From the NCBI GenBank assembly GCA_964036665.1, contig OZ038530.1, forward strand, positions 18,126,001 through 18,190,000: DNA of 64,000 nucleotides. Direction: 5' to 3'. Below, piece by piece: positions 35,514 to 46,285 of the stretch; position 1 is the first letter of the stretch, and the number at the start of each line of letters is the position of its first letter. Position numbers and translations under genes: made by a program. The DNA is from Gordius sp. MW1 (taxonomy: Eukaryota; Nematomorpha; Gordioida; Gordea; Gordiidae). Below the pieces are notes generated by a model, which searched no databases, was not told the DNA's origin, and was given only the letters and a program-made list of their open reading frames with translations.

Positions 35514-36348
35514 AAATACATTTTTGAAGTTGGGTCAAAAAATGAAGATTTAATAGAAGCAAGTAGTAAAATAAATTAAATGTCATCATCCAATGCAATT
35601 TAAGATAAATAAATTTTAAAAATTTGCAATATAGTTACGATAAAAGGACCCCAAGCCCAAAATTAACGTAAAATCTAGGACTCGGAAAAAAGGTAAAAAC
35701 CAATGCATAGAGCTTCGAATGTATTAACAAACTTTATGGTGTGACAAATTGGTGATTTCAAAGTTGCAAATTAGCATTTGTACACTGGTCAACAACTCAT
35801 GGATTTATAAAATCAACCGGTGTAAATTTGCAAGTTATTGACGTTTAGACATTGTCAACATCCCTGTTTTGAGTAATTTTGATAGCAAATATTTCAAAAA
35901 CCTAACGTATAGGGAAAAAATTAAAAATATATTCGTGTTTACCGCGAAAAAACTACCAATCAGAGATATCAACATGGGCGCAGCTAGCATTGGAATTAGA
36001 GGGGGGCAATAATGATTTATGGATGGGCAAATGATCATTTTTTCAACAAATTTATTGATTTAGACCCGGCTAACCCATTAAGAGACACTATTTTTTGAAA
36101 AATCCCTTCTTTTACGAAAAAGGAAGCCAATTAATTAGCAAACATAATAAAATTAGATTGATAATAATTTTAGATTTAATATGGTGTTTTTGCGTATGAT
36201 AACTTCGAAAGTAGGCTTTATTGGGCTAAGCCCATGGATAGCAATATTCACTCATAAAATTTGACCTCAATAGCATCTAAAATTTGAAGGTTAAAATGTG
36301 GCTCTCTCATAGCCTGACAAATAGTCTACCCATAAAATGAGATTTTAC
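35514..36348. other. Intergenic, with an M2 MITE fragment
   Basis: Near 35971 an atgggcgcagctagcattgg start and ggggggcaataatg inner module mark a truncated M2 element. Nothing else is recognised. Confidence 0.4.
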
Positions 36349-37343
36349 TAGTGCTGTAAACATTTTAAAAAAAATCGAACGCGTTCACGTTCGTTCAAAA
36401 TTTTATGGTAAATTTTTTTAAAATTTAATTTAATATAAATAAATGTCTTATATTTTTTAATACAATAAATAGCCATGATAAAAAATAATAGTTTTATTTC
36501 GACAATATAATTACAAATCAATATAATCTAATACAGCGAATATAAAGATTATTTATTTATAAAATATTTTTCTTATTGATTTTTAATAATAATTGTTTTT
36601 CAAAATTGTCGTCTGATAAGCAGGAACGCTTGGCTTGGCAGTTAATACAGCATTAGCTATACTAAAAACCCGCTCCACAGGGGCAGATGTAAACACTTTT
36701 TTTAAAGGAGGAAATTTATTATAAACATATAATGTTTTGTGCCTCGCTTCAAAAAATTGCGATAAGATATCATCCTCCAATCCGCCCTCTCCTTCCTCGT
36801 CAAAAAATGATATCTCGGAATTGACAGCTCTTTCATTATCAATTCTAGGGGTTTCAATCCCTTTTTTCAATAAAACTAAAAGTTTATTCTTTTTTACATT
36901 TAGTAATTATTGAATTCGGTCCTTTATATGAAATGAATGAAAAATATTTATCATATTTTGGTCATGGCAATGTCAATTCATCTGTTGGTTTTTAATTTTA
37001 ATATTCAGAATCTGAAGATGACGACGATTTAATAATATGATTGTCCATATTAACCTATAAATTAAAATATAATTAATAATATCTAATAAATAAACTTTAA
37101 TCTTATCTTCTTTTGCACGTTATAGTATGTTAAAAGTATTTCGGAATTGGTAATAGGAAACAGGAAAAACAGCTGTATAAGACTTTTTTGTTAAAAACTC
37201 GGATTATAACAATAATTTTCAAATAAATAAAAATAAAAAGGGTTTTTAAAATTGAACGAACGTTTAACTCGAACGCGTTCATCAAAAATAGGAACGCGTT
37301 CACGTTCAAAGTTCACCAAAAAAAGACGCGATTTACAACACTA
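36349..37343 (-). mobile_element. Deleted hAT with TAGTGCTGTAAA termini
   Basis: Ends tagtgctgtaaa / tttacaacacta, flanked by gattttac (36341-36348) and gatattac (37344-37351), an 8-bp duplication with one mismatch. Subterminal sequence repeats the gaacgcgttcacgttc palindrome. The outermost bases equal those of the M1 MITE family, which may be derived from this kind of element. Confidence 0.88.
36583..36870 (-). pseudogene. C-terminal hAT transposase fragment
   Basis: The 95-residue frame contains FFDEEGEGGLEDDILSQFFE and then SAPVERVFSIANAVLTAKPS, the classical hAT dimerisation motif (S-x-P-V-E-R-V-F-S). Only this end remains; the catalytic core is gone. Confidence 0.85.
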
Positions 37344-37351
37344 GATATTAC

Positions 37352-37918
37352 CTGCACACATTCGCATATTAAACTATCCCCTATCAAAAGATAGCGAGGC
37401 AGCTTAATACCTGACTCTCTTCGTCCCATTGTATCATTATGACAAATAACATTCGATAAAGTGAAATTAATTGGCAAGCACACTAATCCTTAAAATGCGT
37501 CATGAGCTTTTCACAAAAAAACTATCATCATCCTTATTGCCAATTTTAATTTCGAATCCCTAACCTATAGCAAGTCTCTTCTGAACGAAATTTGTGATGT
37601 TTCGAATTGAAAGACATTGATTTTAAAGGTTCTTATATTTTTTTAGAGTTTAACTCTATTTATAATTTAAAATAAATGATAGGTTTAGAACGTTAAAATT
37701 TCACTTCTATAAGCAAAATATGATAAAGGTTTCGAGCCGAGAACGAATTTTAAATACACGTTGAACGCTAAACCTAATTGATTTAAAGATTTTAACACGA
37801 ACCTTACAAAATATTTTCCTTTCACAATATCATCAATAAATCGAATATTCCCGATTACAAATCCTTAAAAATGTTTTTTACGCGGGTCAAAATATTCTTA
37901 ATGCTAACGTAAGTTATC
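37352..37918. other. Intergenic, no feature seen
   Basis: No recognised coding or repeat sequence. Confidence 0.4.
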
Positions 37919-39780
37919 TTAATTGCTATGCAATTTATGGGCTCGTTTTTTGTTGTCCGTCCGTCGTCCGTCCGTCCGTCGTCCACCAAATTATTTTCCC
38001 CGGTTTTCTGACTTGCAGGTTCGAGTTCAAGCCCAGGAGAGGACGAATTTTTTTTTAATTTGAATTAATATTTTTTTCTTGTTAATACCATTGATAATCT
38101 GACTTTTTGAATGTCCGCTGACTCCTGACCAATGAAAAAAATGACCATTGGCCAAATAAATCGAATTTTTTTTCTTCTGTTTTTGAATTGGTTTATTAGG
38201 TTAACATTGATAATTACCCTATGCCCTCCCCTACAAGGGCCTATCGATATTTTTTTTCGTCTTTTTTTCAAATTAATATATTGTTTTTGTTAATACCATT
38301 GATAATGTGACTTTTTGGCCATCCGCTGGCTACTGACCAATGTAAATCGAAATTTTTTTTCCGTTTCTTTGACTCGTATGTATTTATAGACCGTCTCTTG
38401 GTACTGACCAATAAAAAAAATGACCATTGGCCAAATTGTGATTTGAAAATTTTTTCGTCTCTTTCTATTTTACATTTTAACAATTTTCGTATTGATACCC
38501 ATGCTTAAATGACTATTTTTAAGTGAAGGCTAAAATTTCAAAAATTATCAGTTTGCCCCTCCCTAAATCATTATTGTGCCCATCTAATTCCAATGCTAGC
38601 TACGCCCATGTTAACTGGAAATATTTCCTGACTCTGAATATAATCAAGTAATTTATTGTATTTTTCTATTTCAATCATTTTTAAAAATGGTAGATTTTGT
38701 CCATTCACCTATTTATTTTAAAATTTATTTTTAAATATCTTTTTGGTTTTAGCTGCCTTTACAAAGCTTTACTATATCAGTCCTCTTTATTAATACAACT
38801 TTTTTATTCATTCTAAAGCTTAAAAATATTTATTTTGTCTATATGACATTATTAGTTTACTTAGGAAACCTTTTTAATTGATGCCAAAATTCGTGTCATC
38901 GCAGGCACAGTATTTATTAGTTTTTTCCTCCTCACTTTCTAATATGATAATTCTAGCAGAGAGGGAAATCAATGGGAAAAGTCAATTCTTCAAATCGATA
39001 ATTCTAATCAATTAATTAATTAATTGCTATGCGATTTATGGGCTGGATCTTTTTTAATATATTAATGATTGTAACCTAGCCCTAAATATAGCATTAAGAT
39101 GGTAACCTAAATGAAATTGGCTATTTTATATTAAAAACATGAGGATTCTTATATTTATTTAAAATACGCATTTCTACATTTTAGACGGATTAACTATTTG
39201 CGTTCCTTTCGTAATTTTGATTAATTTAGAAGTTGATAAATAAGAATGAATGAAAGAAAATATTTCCTCAATAATAATAAAGTATTATTAAGTGTTTTGA
39301 AAAAAAATAACCATTGGCCAAAGTATAAATCTAAATTTATTTTCGTTTTCAAATTGGTATATTAGGTTACCATTGATAATGCCCCTCCCTCCCCTACAAG
39401 GGCCTATGCCTCTACTTTATGATAGTATATTATATAATTGCAATAAAATAAATATATAATTTGTATATTTAATTGTTTTTTGTAACAAATTTTGCATTCT
39501 TTTTTAAATATTTAATAAATACTTATTTCTAAATTTTAGGCGGTCTGACATTAATTAATAATATTTAAAACTTGAAGATTCTTTTTTTTATTTAATAAAT
39601 ATGTATTCTGATCTGTTTGACGATTGCCCCCCCCTAGGCATTCTCGCCCCTTCCCACCTTTCTCGCTCATAAATTGCATAGCAAATTGCTACTTTTATAC
39701 GGAGTATAAAAGAGTTCCCCCCTTCCCTTCCCCTCCTCCCCTTCCCCCCTCCCCCTTCCCACGAGGGCCGAAGGCCCGAG
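37919..39780 (-). mobile_element. Helentron/HINE-like composite repeat, copy 4
   Basis: It starts aattgctatgcaatttatgg with a GTCC/GTCGTCC tract, has a tRNA-like ctgacttgcaggttcgagtt segment and three ccattggtca modules, and ends in the ggccgaaggcccgag terminus at 39766-39780. It is interrupted by an M2 fragment (about 38486-38620, ending ctagctacgcccatg) and a second solo attgctatgcgatttatggg end (39011-39040), so it may be two truncated copies. Confidence 0.5.
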
Positions 39781-39783
39781 TTA

Positions 39784-42700
39784 TTAATTGCTATGCAATT
39801 TATGGGCTCGTTTTTTGTTGTCCGTCCGTCCGTCGTCCACCAAGTTGTTTTCACCGGCTTTCTGACTTGCAGGTTCGAGTTAAATCCCAGGAGAGGACGA
39901 ATTTTTTTTTAAATTAAATTAATATTTTGTTCTAGAAAATGACTTTTTGACCGTCCGCAGGCTACTGACCAATGAAAAAAATGACCATTGGCCAAATAAA
40001 TCGAAATTTTTTTCCGTTTTTGAATTTGTATATTAGGTTAACATTGATAATTACCCTATGCTCTCCCCTACAAGGGCCAATGCCTCTACTGATATGGGTC
40101 CCTGTGTCCCTACAAAAGCCTATGCCTCTACTGATGTGGGCGAATCCCGGCGAGGGCGAATTCTTAATTGCTGGTTCGATTTTATTTAAATTAAATTAAT
40201 ATATTGTTCTTGTTAATACCATTGATAATATGACTTTTTGACCTTCCGCTGGCTACTGACCAATGAAAAAAATGACCCCAAAGTGTAAATCGAAAGTTTT
40301 TTTTTCGTTTATAAATAGTTATATTAGGTTAACATTGATAATTACCTTATGCCCTCCCCTACAAGGACCTATGCCTCTACTGATATGGGTCCCTGTGCCC
40401 CTTCAAAAGCCTATGCCTCTATTGATGTGGGTTCGAATCCCGGAGAGGGCAAAATTTTTATTTTTTTTAAAATTAAATTAATATATTGTTCTTGTTAGTA
40501 CCCTTGATAATATGGCTTTTTGGCCGTCCGCTGGCTACTGACCAATGAAAAAAATCACCATTGGATTGTGATTCAAAAATTCGTTTTTTTTAAATTAATA
40601 TATTTTTTTTTGTTAATACCATTGATAATATGGCTTTTTGGCCGTCCGCTGGCTACTGACCAATGAAAAAAAATCACCATTGGCCAAAGCGTAAATCGAA
40701 ATTTATTTTTTCTTATTTTTTGACTCGTATGTATGTATAGACCGTCTCTTGTTACTGACCAATGGAAAAAAATGACCATTGGCCAAATTGTGATTTGAAC
40801 TTTTTTTTCGTCTCTTTTGTATTTATATCCTTTTTAACCGTGTCCTGGCTACTGACCAATGAAAATAATGAACATTGGCCAAATTGTAAATATTTCGTTG
40901 AATAGGGCGGCATCTAATGAGTCATAAAAGAAATTTATGAGCAGGAAACTTAATTACAAATGGTAAACATTCTTTAATTTCCTTGTCATCTGTATTAGAA
41001 ATTAATTTAAATTCCATTAAAATACATTTTGTAATTTATCAAAAAATATGCGTCTAACATGCATGGGCCTAGCCAGGGGGGTAACATATACAATTATCAG
41101 TAAAGCCTTTCTACGCACGTGACAAGACACAATACGTACATACATACATCCTTATTTTAATTGCTATTTTTTAAATTAAATAACATTCTCCATTATATTC
41201 GATTCTCCATTAATATTATCATTCTACATTAACCAAAAGTAAGTTTTTAAATTTTATTTTAATTTACATGCAATTTATTAATTGTTTATTAATTGCTGCA
41301 TACATATTATTAATTGCTATTTATTAATAATAATTTCTCAACGATGAGTGTGCCCTAGGCCCAAGTTTGAGCTCATACTTATAGGTATAACATATGTTTG
41401 CAAATTAACTTCAACAATCACTCTAATCGTGGACAACACTAATGAGCTCTATGGTTTTTTATTATTTAGCATGGTACGCCAAGACAGCTGCTGCACATTT
41501 ATTTACCCAATTCCCTTTAATTTCTCACGATCGATTAAAATGAAACGGGATAGTGAGATCAACGTAAAAGACATTTGCTTTCCCTACCTCTATCTTACCC
41601 TCTTATCAGCCCACCGTTGACTTGGCATTATTGATATTCCCCCCCCCCACTACTATTTCTAATATCTGTTCATAAGTCAAATTGCGATTTGGGTTGAAAT
41701 TTATCAATGAATCTATTTTATACACCACCATATGACCGGCAACAATTGAATCTATCATTCTTCCGACCTTGCCTTTAGAATCGTTCATATATAATGACTG
41801 TCACTTATAATAGCAAAATATCGAAGTCGGGGTTATGCACCTTTCTCAGGTTATTATCCTTAATTAAAATTTTGTTCTTGTTAATACCATTGATAATATG
41901 ACTTTTTGACCGTCCGCTGGCTACTGACCATTAATTTTTTTTCGCTTTTGTATTGGTATATTAGGTTAACATCGATAATTATTCTATACCTGTCAGTCCT
42001 CCAACGTTCTTACACCGGCTTTCAACTTTCTGACGTGCCGGTTCAAGCCCAGGAGAAGACAATTTTTTTTAATTAAATTAAAATTTTGTTTTTGTTAATA
42101 CCATTGATGACTTTTTGACCGTCCGCTGGCTACTGACCAATGAGAAAAATGACCATTTGCCAAATTGTGATTCAAAATTTTAATTTTTTTTTCCGCTCTT
42201 GAATTGGTATATTAGGTTAACATTGATAATTATTCTATACCCGTCAATCCTCCAACGGTCATCGGCTTTCAACTTTCTGACTTGCAGTGCAGGTTCAATC
42301 CCCGGAGAGGACAAATTTTTTTTAAATTAAATTAATATTTTGTTCTTGTTAATACCATTAATAATATGACTTTTTGACCGCCCGCTGGCTCCTGACCAAT
42401 AAAAAAAATGATCATTGGCCAAAGTATAAATCGAAATTTTTTTTTCGTTTTTAAATTGGTATATTAGGTTACCATTAATAATGACCCTATGCCCTCCCCT
42501 ACAAGGGCCTATGCCTCTACTTTATGATAGTATATTAAATAATTGCAATAAAATAAATAAATAATTTGTATATTTACTTGTTTTTTGTAACAACTTTTGC
42601 ATTCTTTTTTTAATATTTAATAAATAAATATTTCTAAATTTTAGGCGGTTTGACAATAATTAATAATATTTAAAACTTGAAGATTTTTTTTTTATTTAAT

Positions 42701-42876
42701 AAATATGTATTCTGATTGACGATTGCCCCCCCCCCTAGGCATTCTCGCCCCTTTCCACGTTTCTCGCCCATAAAATGCATAGCAAATATGCTACTTTTAT
42801 ACGGAGTATAAAAGAGTTCCCCCTTCCCCTACTCCCATTCCCCCCTCCCCCTTCCCACCAGGGCCGAAGGCCCGAG
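39784..42876 (-). mobile_element. Helentron/HINE-like composite repeat, copy 5, with unrelated insert
   Basis: It begins at ttaattgctatgcaatttat, three bases after the end of copy 4, with the same GTCC tract and tRNA-like segment, and ends with gggccgaaggcccgag at 42861-42876. Modules occupy 39784-40890 and 41870-42876. The piece between has no shared repeats and may separate two partial copies. Confidence 0.5.
40900..41869. other. Unassigned segment inside composite copy 5
   Basis: An M2 fragment (atgggcctagccaggggg) lies at 41062. A minus-strand frame at 41606-41788 (GRMIDSIVAGHMVVYKIDSL, then NPNRNLTYEQILEIV) has protein-like composition, but I recognise no family and no flanking exons. 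Confidence 0.25.
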
Positions 42877-43693
42877 CTAATTTTTATCATTCGTTCTTCA
42901 AACACACACTAAAAACTCAACCATGCTTATTCATTTAAAATAAATTTTAAGCGTCTAAAAATTTGACGTATTACATAAAAAATTTAGTAAAATTAATTAT
43001 TTAGACCTTTTGGAACAAATTAAGGAACTGAATTTATACAGCTCATAATGGCTAAATTGAGTTATAGGATAAATTATTCATTTATTTCTACTTTTGCCAG
43101 CTTTAATCCAAATAAACCTAAATGCCTTATTAACCAACCCAACTAGTTTGATCAGAACAATAGGATTATCCTTTATTTTTTGCTTAATAAAACATTATCA
43201 ACATTGATTTTACAATAAATTTATCGCAATTCAACAAATTTTCATCGCAAATATAATTATGATGCCAATAATCGTCGATGAGTTTATAATTTTAAAAGCG
43301 TAAATGGGCATAGCCAGGATTGGAAGGGGAGCAATAATGGTTGAGTAAGTGGCAAAATGATATTTTTTCGAAATTTTAGCTATAATGTTTAATGTATTTT
43401 TAGATTTAGAGGGGGCAGTTACCCCTCCCTGGCTATGACAATGGTAGTTAACATAAGAAGTAATATTTTTTTCCTAATATACAAAAAAGGCCTAAAATCG
43501 AATTGGCTATAATTGTGATCAACTAAAAGAACACCAGTGCCCTCATATATATGTAAAAAATAAAGGATTGAACCTAAGTATTATTCTATTTTGAGCAATA
43601 GTAAAGAGTTCGTAAGGGAATCAATTGGTTGTTGGTGAGGTATATTGAGCACTATAATTAGCTTTCAAAATGTATAAAGACCGGATGTTATTG
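42877..43693. other. 3' flank of the Dicer-like gene, with M2 MITE
   Basis: An M2 copy spans about 43303-43440 (aaatgggcatagccagg to ccctggctatgac). No exon encoding PAZ or RNase III was seen here. Confidence 0.45.
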
Positions 43694-46285
43694 CTATTTA
43701 TTTCTCTTAGTAGGCATAATATCGTGGAGAGATTTACGCTTAAAGCCAAAAGGCCTAGCGCCCCCATTCAAAATGGGATTATTCGAAGATGAGTTTGCTT
43801 TCGACAATAGATCCAAAACTGAAGAAGTTTCGCATAAGACATTTGGGCCATTTTGACAAGTTACGACCATTGATTCAAGCAGTTCTGGCTCAGGCTTCTC
43901 CTCCAACGTATATTCTTCTTTGATTGCAACTTCCGCGAGAACCTTAGTTTGCCGGAGGGAAGTATATTGATGTAAATTTCTGCTTTTAAAAGCACCGTGC
44001 TCGGAGGCTAAAGACGGTTGAGGTTGTTTAAGATTGGCCGAGATCATTTGGGAATTGTCCAGTGTTAGGCTCGCGAAAAATTGATGGTAAAAAGAGGTGG
44101 TGGAGTGAGATTGTTTGGTGAATTCGCTTTTGAGAGACGATTTTTCGGGTTCTGGCATCGTTATACGGTCGAACGATTTTGAAATGGGTGAAACGATGTT
44201 AACTACCTTACCACCAAACGAGGCGATCGAGCTACGCTTATTAATTGGTGATAGGAGATTAGGTATTTCCTCAAAACTTTCAACACCCCTACTGGATTCC
44301 TGAATTATCTCCTTTTCTCCATTATTCTGTTTAGATGATGTTATCGGGGGTGCTTTAAGTCCATCCTGCTCAGGGGTGGTTCCGGTAAATTTATTAAAAA
44401 TGTTCGTAGTTAATATGTAAGATTCGCAGTGTTGAGCAGGGCATGACTCCGTTTCATTTTTCGCCGATATTTCACCAATTTGGGGAGTTGGTTCTATAAT
44501 CTTAATTTCTTTGCTGTTTTCAACCCATTTACCAATCATCACAGTATCACCATTGATTGAGGTACTAGTCGATTTCTCACCCAAGCTATTCGGAGGAGCG
44601 GGGAGAGGAGATGCAAATGGCGCAATTTTTTCACAACTCTCAAGGGTCGATTGTTGTTCCTCCTTCAATTTCTTCAAAGGCGGCGATATCGAACAGTTCG
44701 TATTTATTCCACCATTGATCATTCTCTTTTCAGGTGCCAAAGTAGATGTTTTAGCAAGGGTCGAAAACGCTGAACTCGTTGAAACGAAACAATTATTAAT
44801 TTTATGTAAATCATCGACCGGAGGATTAGACGATACATTTTTTACAGTGCCTGTCTCTTCAATTTTGCCATTCTCAGTTGACGAGCTCGGAGGAAGATCT
44901 TTACTGAGGAGTTTCTCCTGAGCAATTTCCAAATCAGTGCTCGAAGCGCTGGCATTGAACAAGCTTTCTAGCATGTCCGACGTTAGAATGAAGGAACCAT
45001 CGTGGGCATGAGTTGGCGATGGAATGCGTATGGAAGTGGGAGGAGGTATTAATGATTTTTTGCCACTTTTTCGTTTACACTTCTTGCTACGTTTTCCATT
45101 AGTACTAGCACCCGCTATTGGTGTAGAGGCAAAATTATTGATAGCCCCGTTTAGGGTCTTATTACGGTCCTTGATATTCACTACACCCGAGTTATTTTGA
45201 AGGAACCCCGTTGAAAGGCTTAAATCTTTCGAGAAATTTCCCGAATCACCCAGTTTTTCTGCTCGACTCCCTCCACTTTCCATTTTTTCGGAGCTGGAAA
45301 TCTTGGCATCACATTCTAACTGCGACAACACATTTGCATTAACCTCGTTAAACGATATCTTATTTTCGCTGACATCATTAGAGGGACTACATTCGATAAC
45401 ATTGAACGTTTGCATCGTATCGCCTTTATTAGAAGCTAAGTTTGCTGGTTTATAATTCGGTCCATCAACATGATTAATTTTTGCATGTAATGATGCCACG
45501 TTAGAGTTAACCACGCCAAAACTAGTCCATTGATCTATGCTAATTCCTGGAGAAACCATTTTACTGATACTGGTCGCCTTGTTTACACCATTTAAAGTGG
45601 TGCTGCCTTTATTTTCATCAAGCGTTATTTCAGATTTGTGCTGATTTTTATCAACTTGAACATCATTGATACCGTTTTCTTTCACTAACAATTCTTCTTT
45701 GTGTTGAGTAGAGGGTGTAGCTAAGCAGACCTTGAAATCTTTGCTTTCCTTTTTTTTCGTTGCCCCGAAACTAATCCATTTACCCATGGTAGGTTTAGGT
45801 AAAGTTTCCTTGCTTAGTTGAACGCCAGAGTTGTTCAATTCTTTAGGCTCACCATGATTTTGATCAAGGTTTTTGTCATTTTTATTGCTCTTCACTTGCT
45901 CAATAACATCAACTACCCCAGTTTTAGGAAGATCGCTGGTTGCATTAGGCTCCTTTTCGTTGTTAACGCTTTTACCAAAGCAAATCCATTTCTCAGTAAT
46001 GGGCTGCGATATAGAGCATTTTGCCATTCTTTTATCAGATATTATAGGCCCATCTTTCCTCTTTTGTTCCGTTTCTTTAACTTTTTCTGCTTTGGTTTTA
46101 CTCTCGTCAATTGTGGGATACAAATCTTTTTGGAAAGCCTCCATATTACTATCATTTGATCCTGGATTGGTAATTGCGGCTTTTCCATTGTAATCGTTAG
46201 TTTTTTCACAAAAATTGATGCCATCTGAGATTATGGCCTTTGTGGCTGTTGTAGCATTATTATCGCTAAGATTTGGTTTTTTAAC
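43694..46285 (-). CDS. Dicer-like gene, last exon: disordered tail with Trp repeats
   Basis: A 2.6-kb open exon follows acceptor ttgtttaag and ends at a TAG. It encodes about 863 residues rich in Ser, Asn, Thr and Lys with no predicted fold that I can recognise. Its only four tryptophans lie in EKWICFGK, GKWISFGA, DQWTSFGV and GKWVENS. A basic cluster (KRSKKCKRKSGKKS) near the middle and FKRKSLHDIMPTKRNK at the end could be nuclear localisation signals. Phase 0 at the acceptor fits the upstream 87-nt exon. It could instead be a separate gene starting near 46294 (MFKVKKPN), but then the Dicer exons would lack an end. Confidence 0.7.
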   Translation of the reverse strand, partial: VKKPNLSDNNATTATKAIISDGINFCEKTNDYNGKAAITNPGSNDSNMEAFQKDLYPTIDESKTKAEKVKETEQKRKDGPIISDKRMAKCSISQPITEKWICFGKSVNNEKEPNATSDLPKTGVVDVIEQVKSNKNDKNLDQNHGEPKELNNSGVQLSKETLPKPTMGKWISFGATKKKESKDFKVCLATPSTQHKEELLVKENGINDVQVDKNQHKSEITLDENKGSTTLNGVNKATSISKMVSPGISIDQWTSFGVVNSNVASLHAKINHVDGPNYKPANLASNKGDTMQTFNVIECSPSNDVSENKISFNEVNANVLSQLECDAKISSSEKMESGGSRAEKLGDSGNFSKDLSLSTGFLQNNSGVVNIKDRNKTLNGAINNFASTPIAGASTNGKRSKKCKRKSGKKSLIPPPTSIRIPSPTHAHDGSFILTSDMLESLFNASASSTDLEIAQEKLLSKDLPPSSSTENGKIEETGTVKNVSSNPPVDDLHKINNCFVSTSSAFSTLAKTSTLAPEKRMINGGINTNCSISPPLKKLKEEQQSTLESCEKIAPFASPLPAPPNSLGEKSTSTSINGDTVMIGKWVENSKEIKIIEPTPQIGEISAKNETESCPAQHCESYILTTNIFNKFTGTTPEQDGLKAPPITSSKQNNGEKEIIQESSRGVESFEEIPNLLSPINKRSSIASFGGKVVNIVSPISKSFDRITMPEPEKSSLKSEFTKQSHSTTSFYHQFFASLTLDNSQMISANLKQPQPSLASEHGAFKSRNLHQYTSLRQTKVLAEVAIKEEYTLEEKPEPELLESMVVTCQNGPNVLCETSSVLDLLSKANSSSNNPILNGGARPFGFKRKSLHDIMPTKRNK

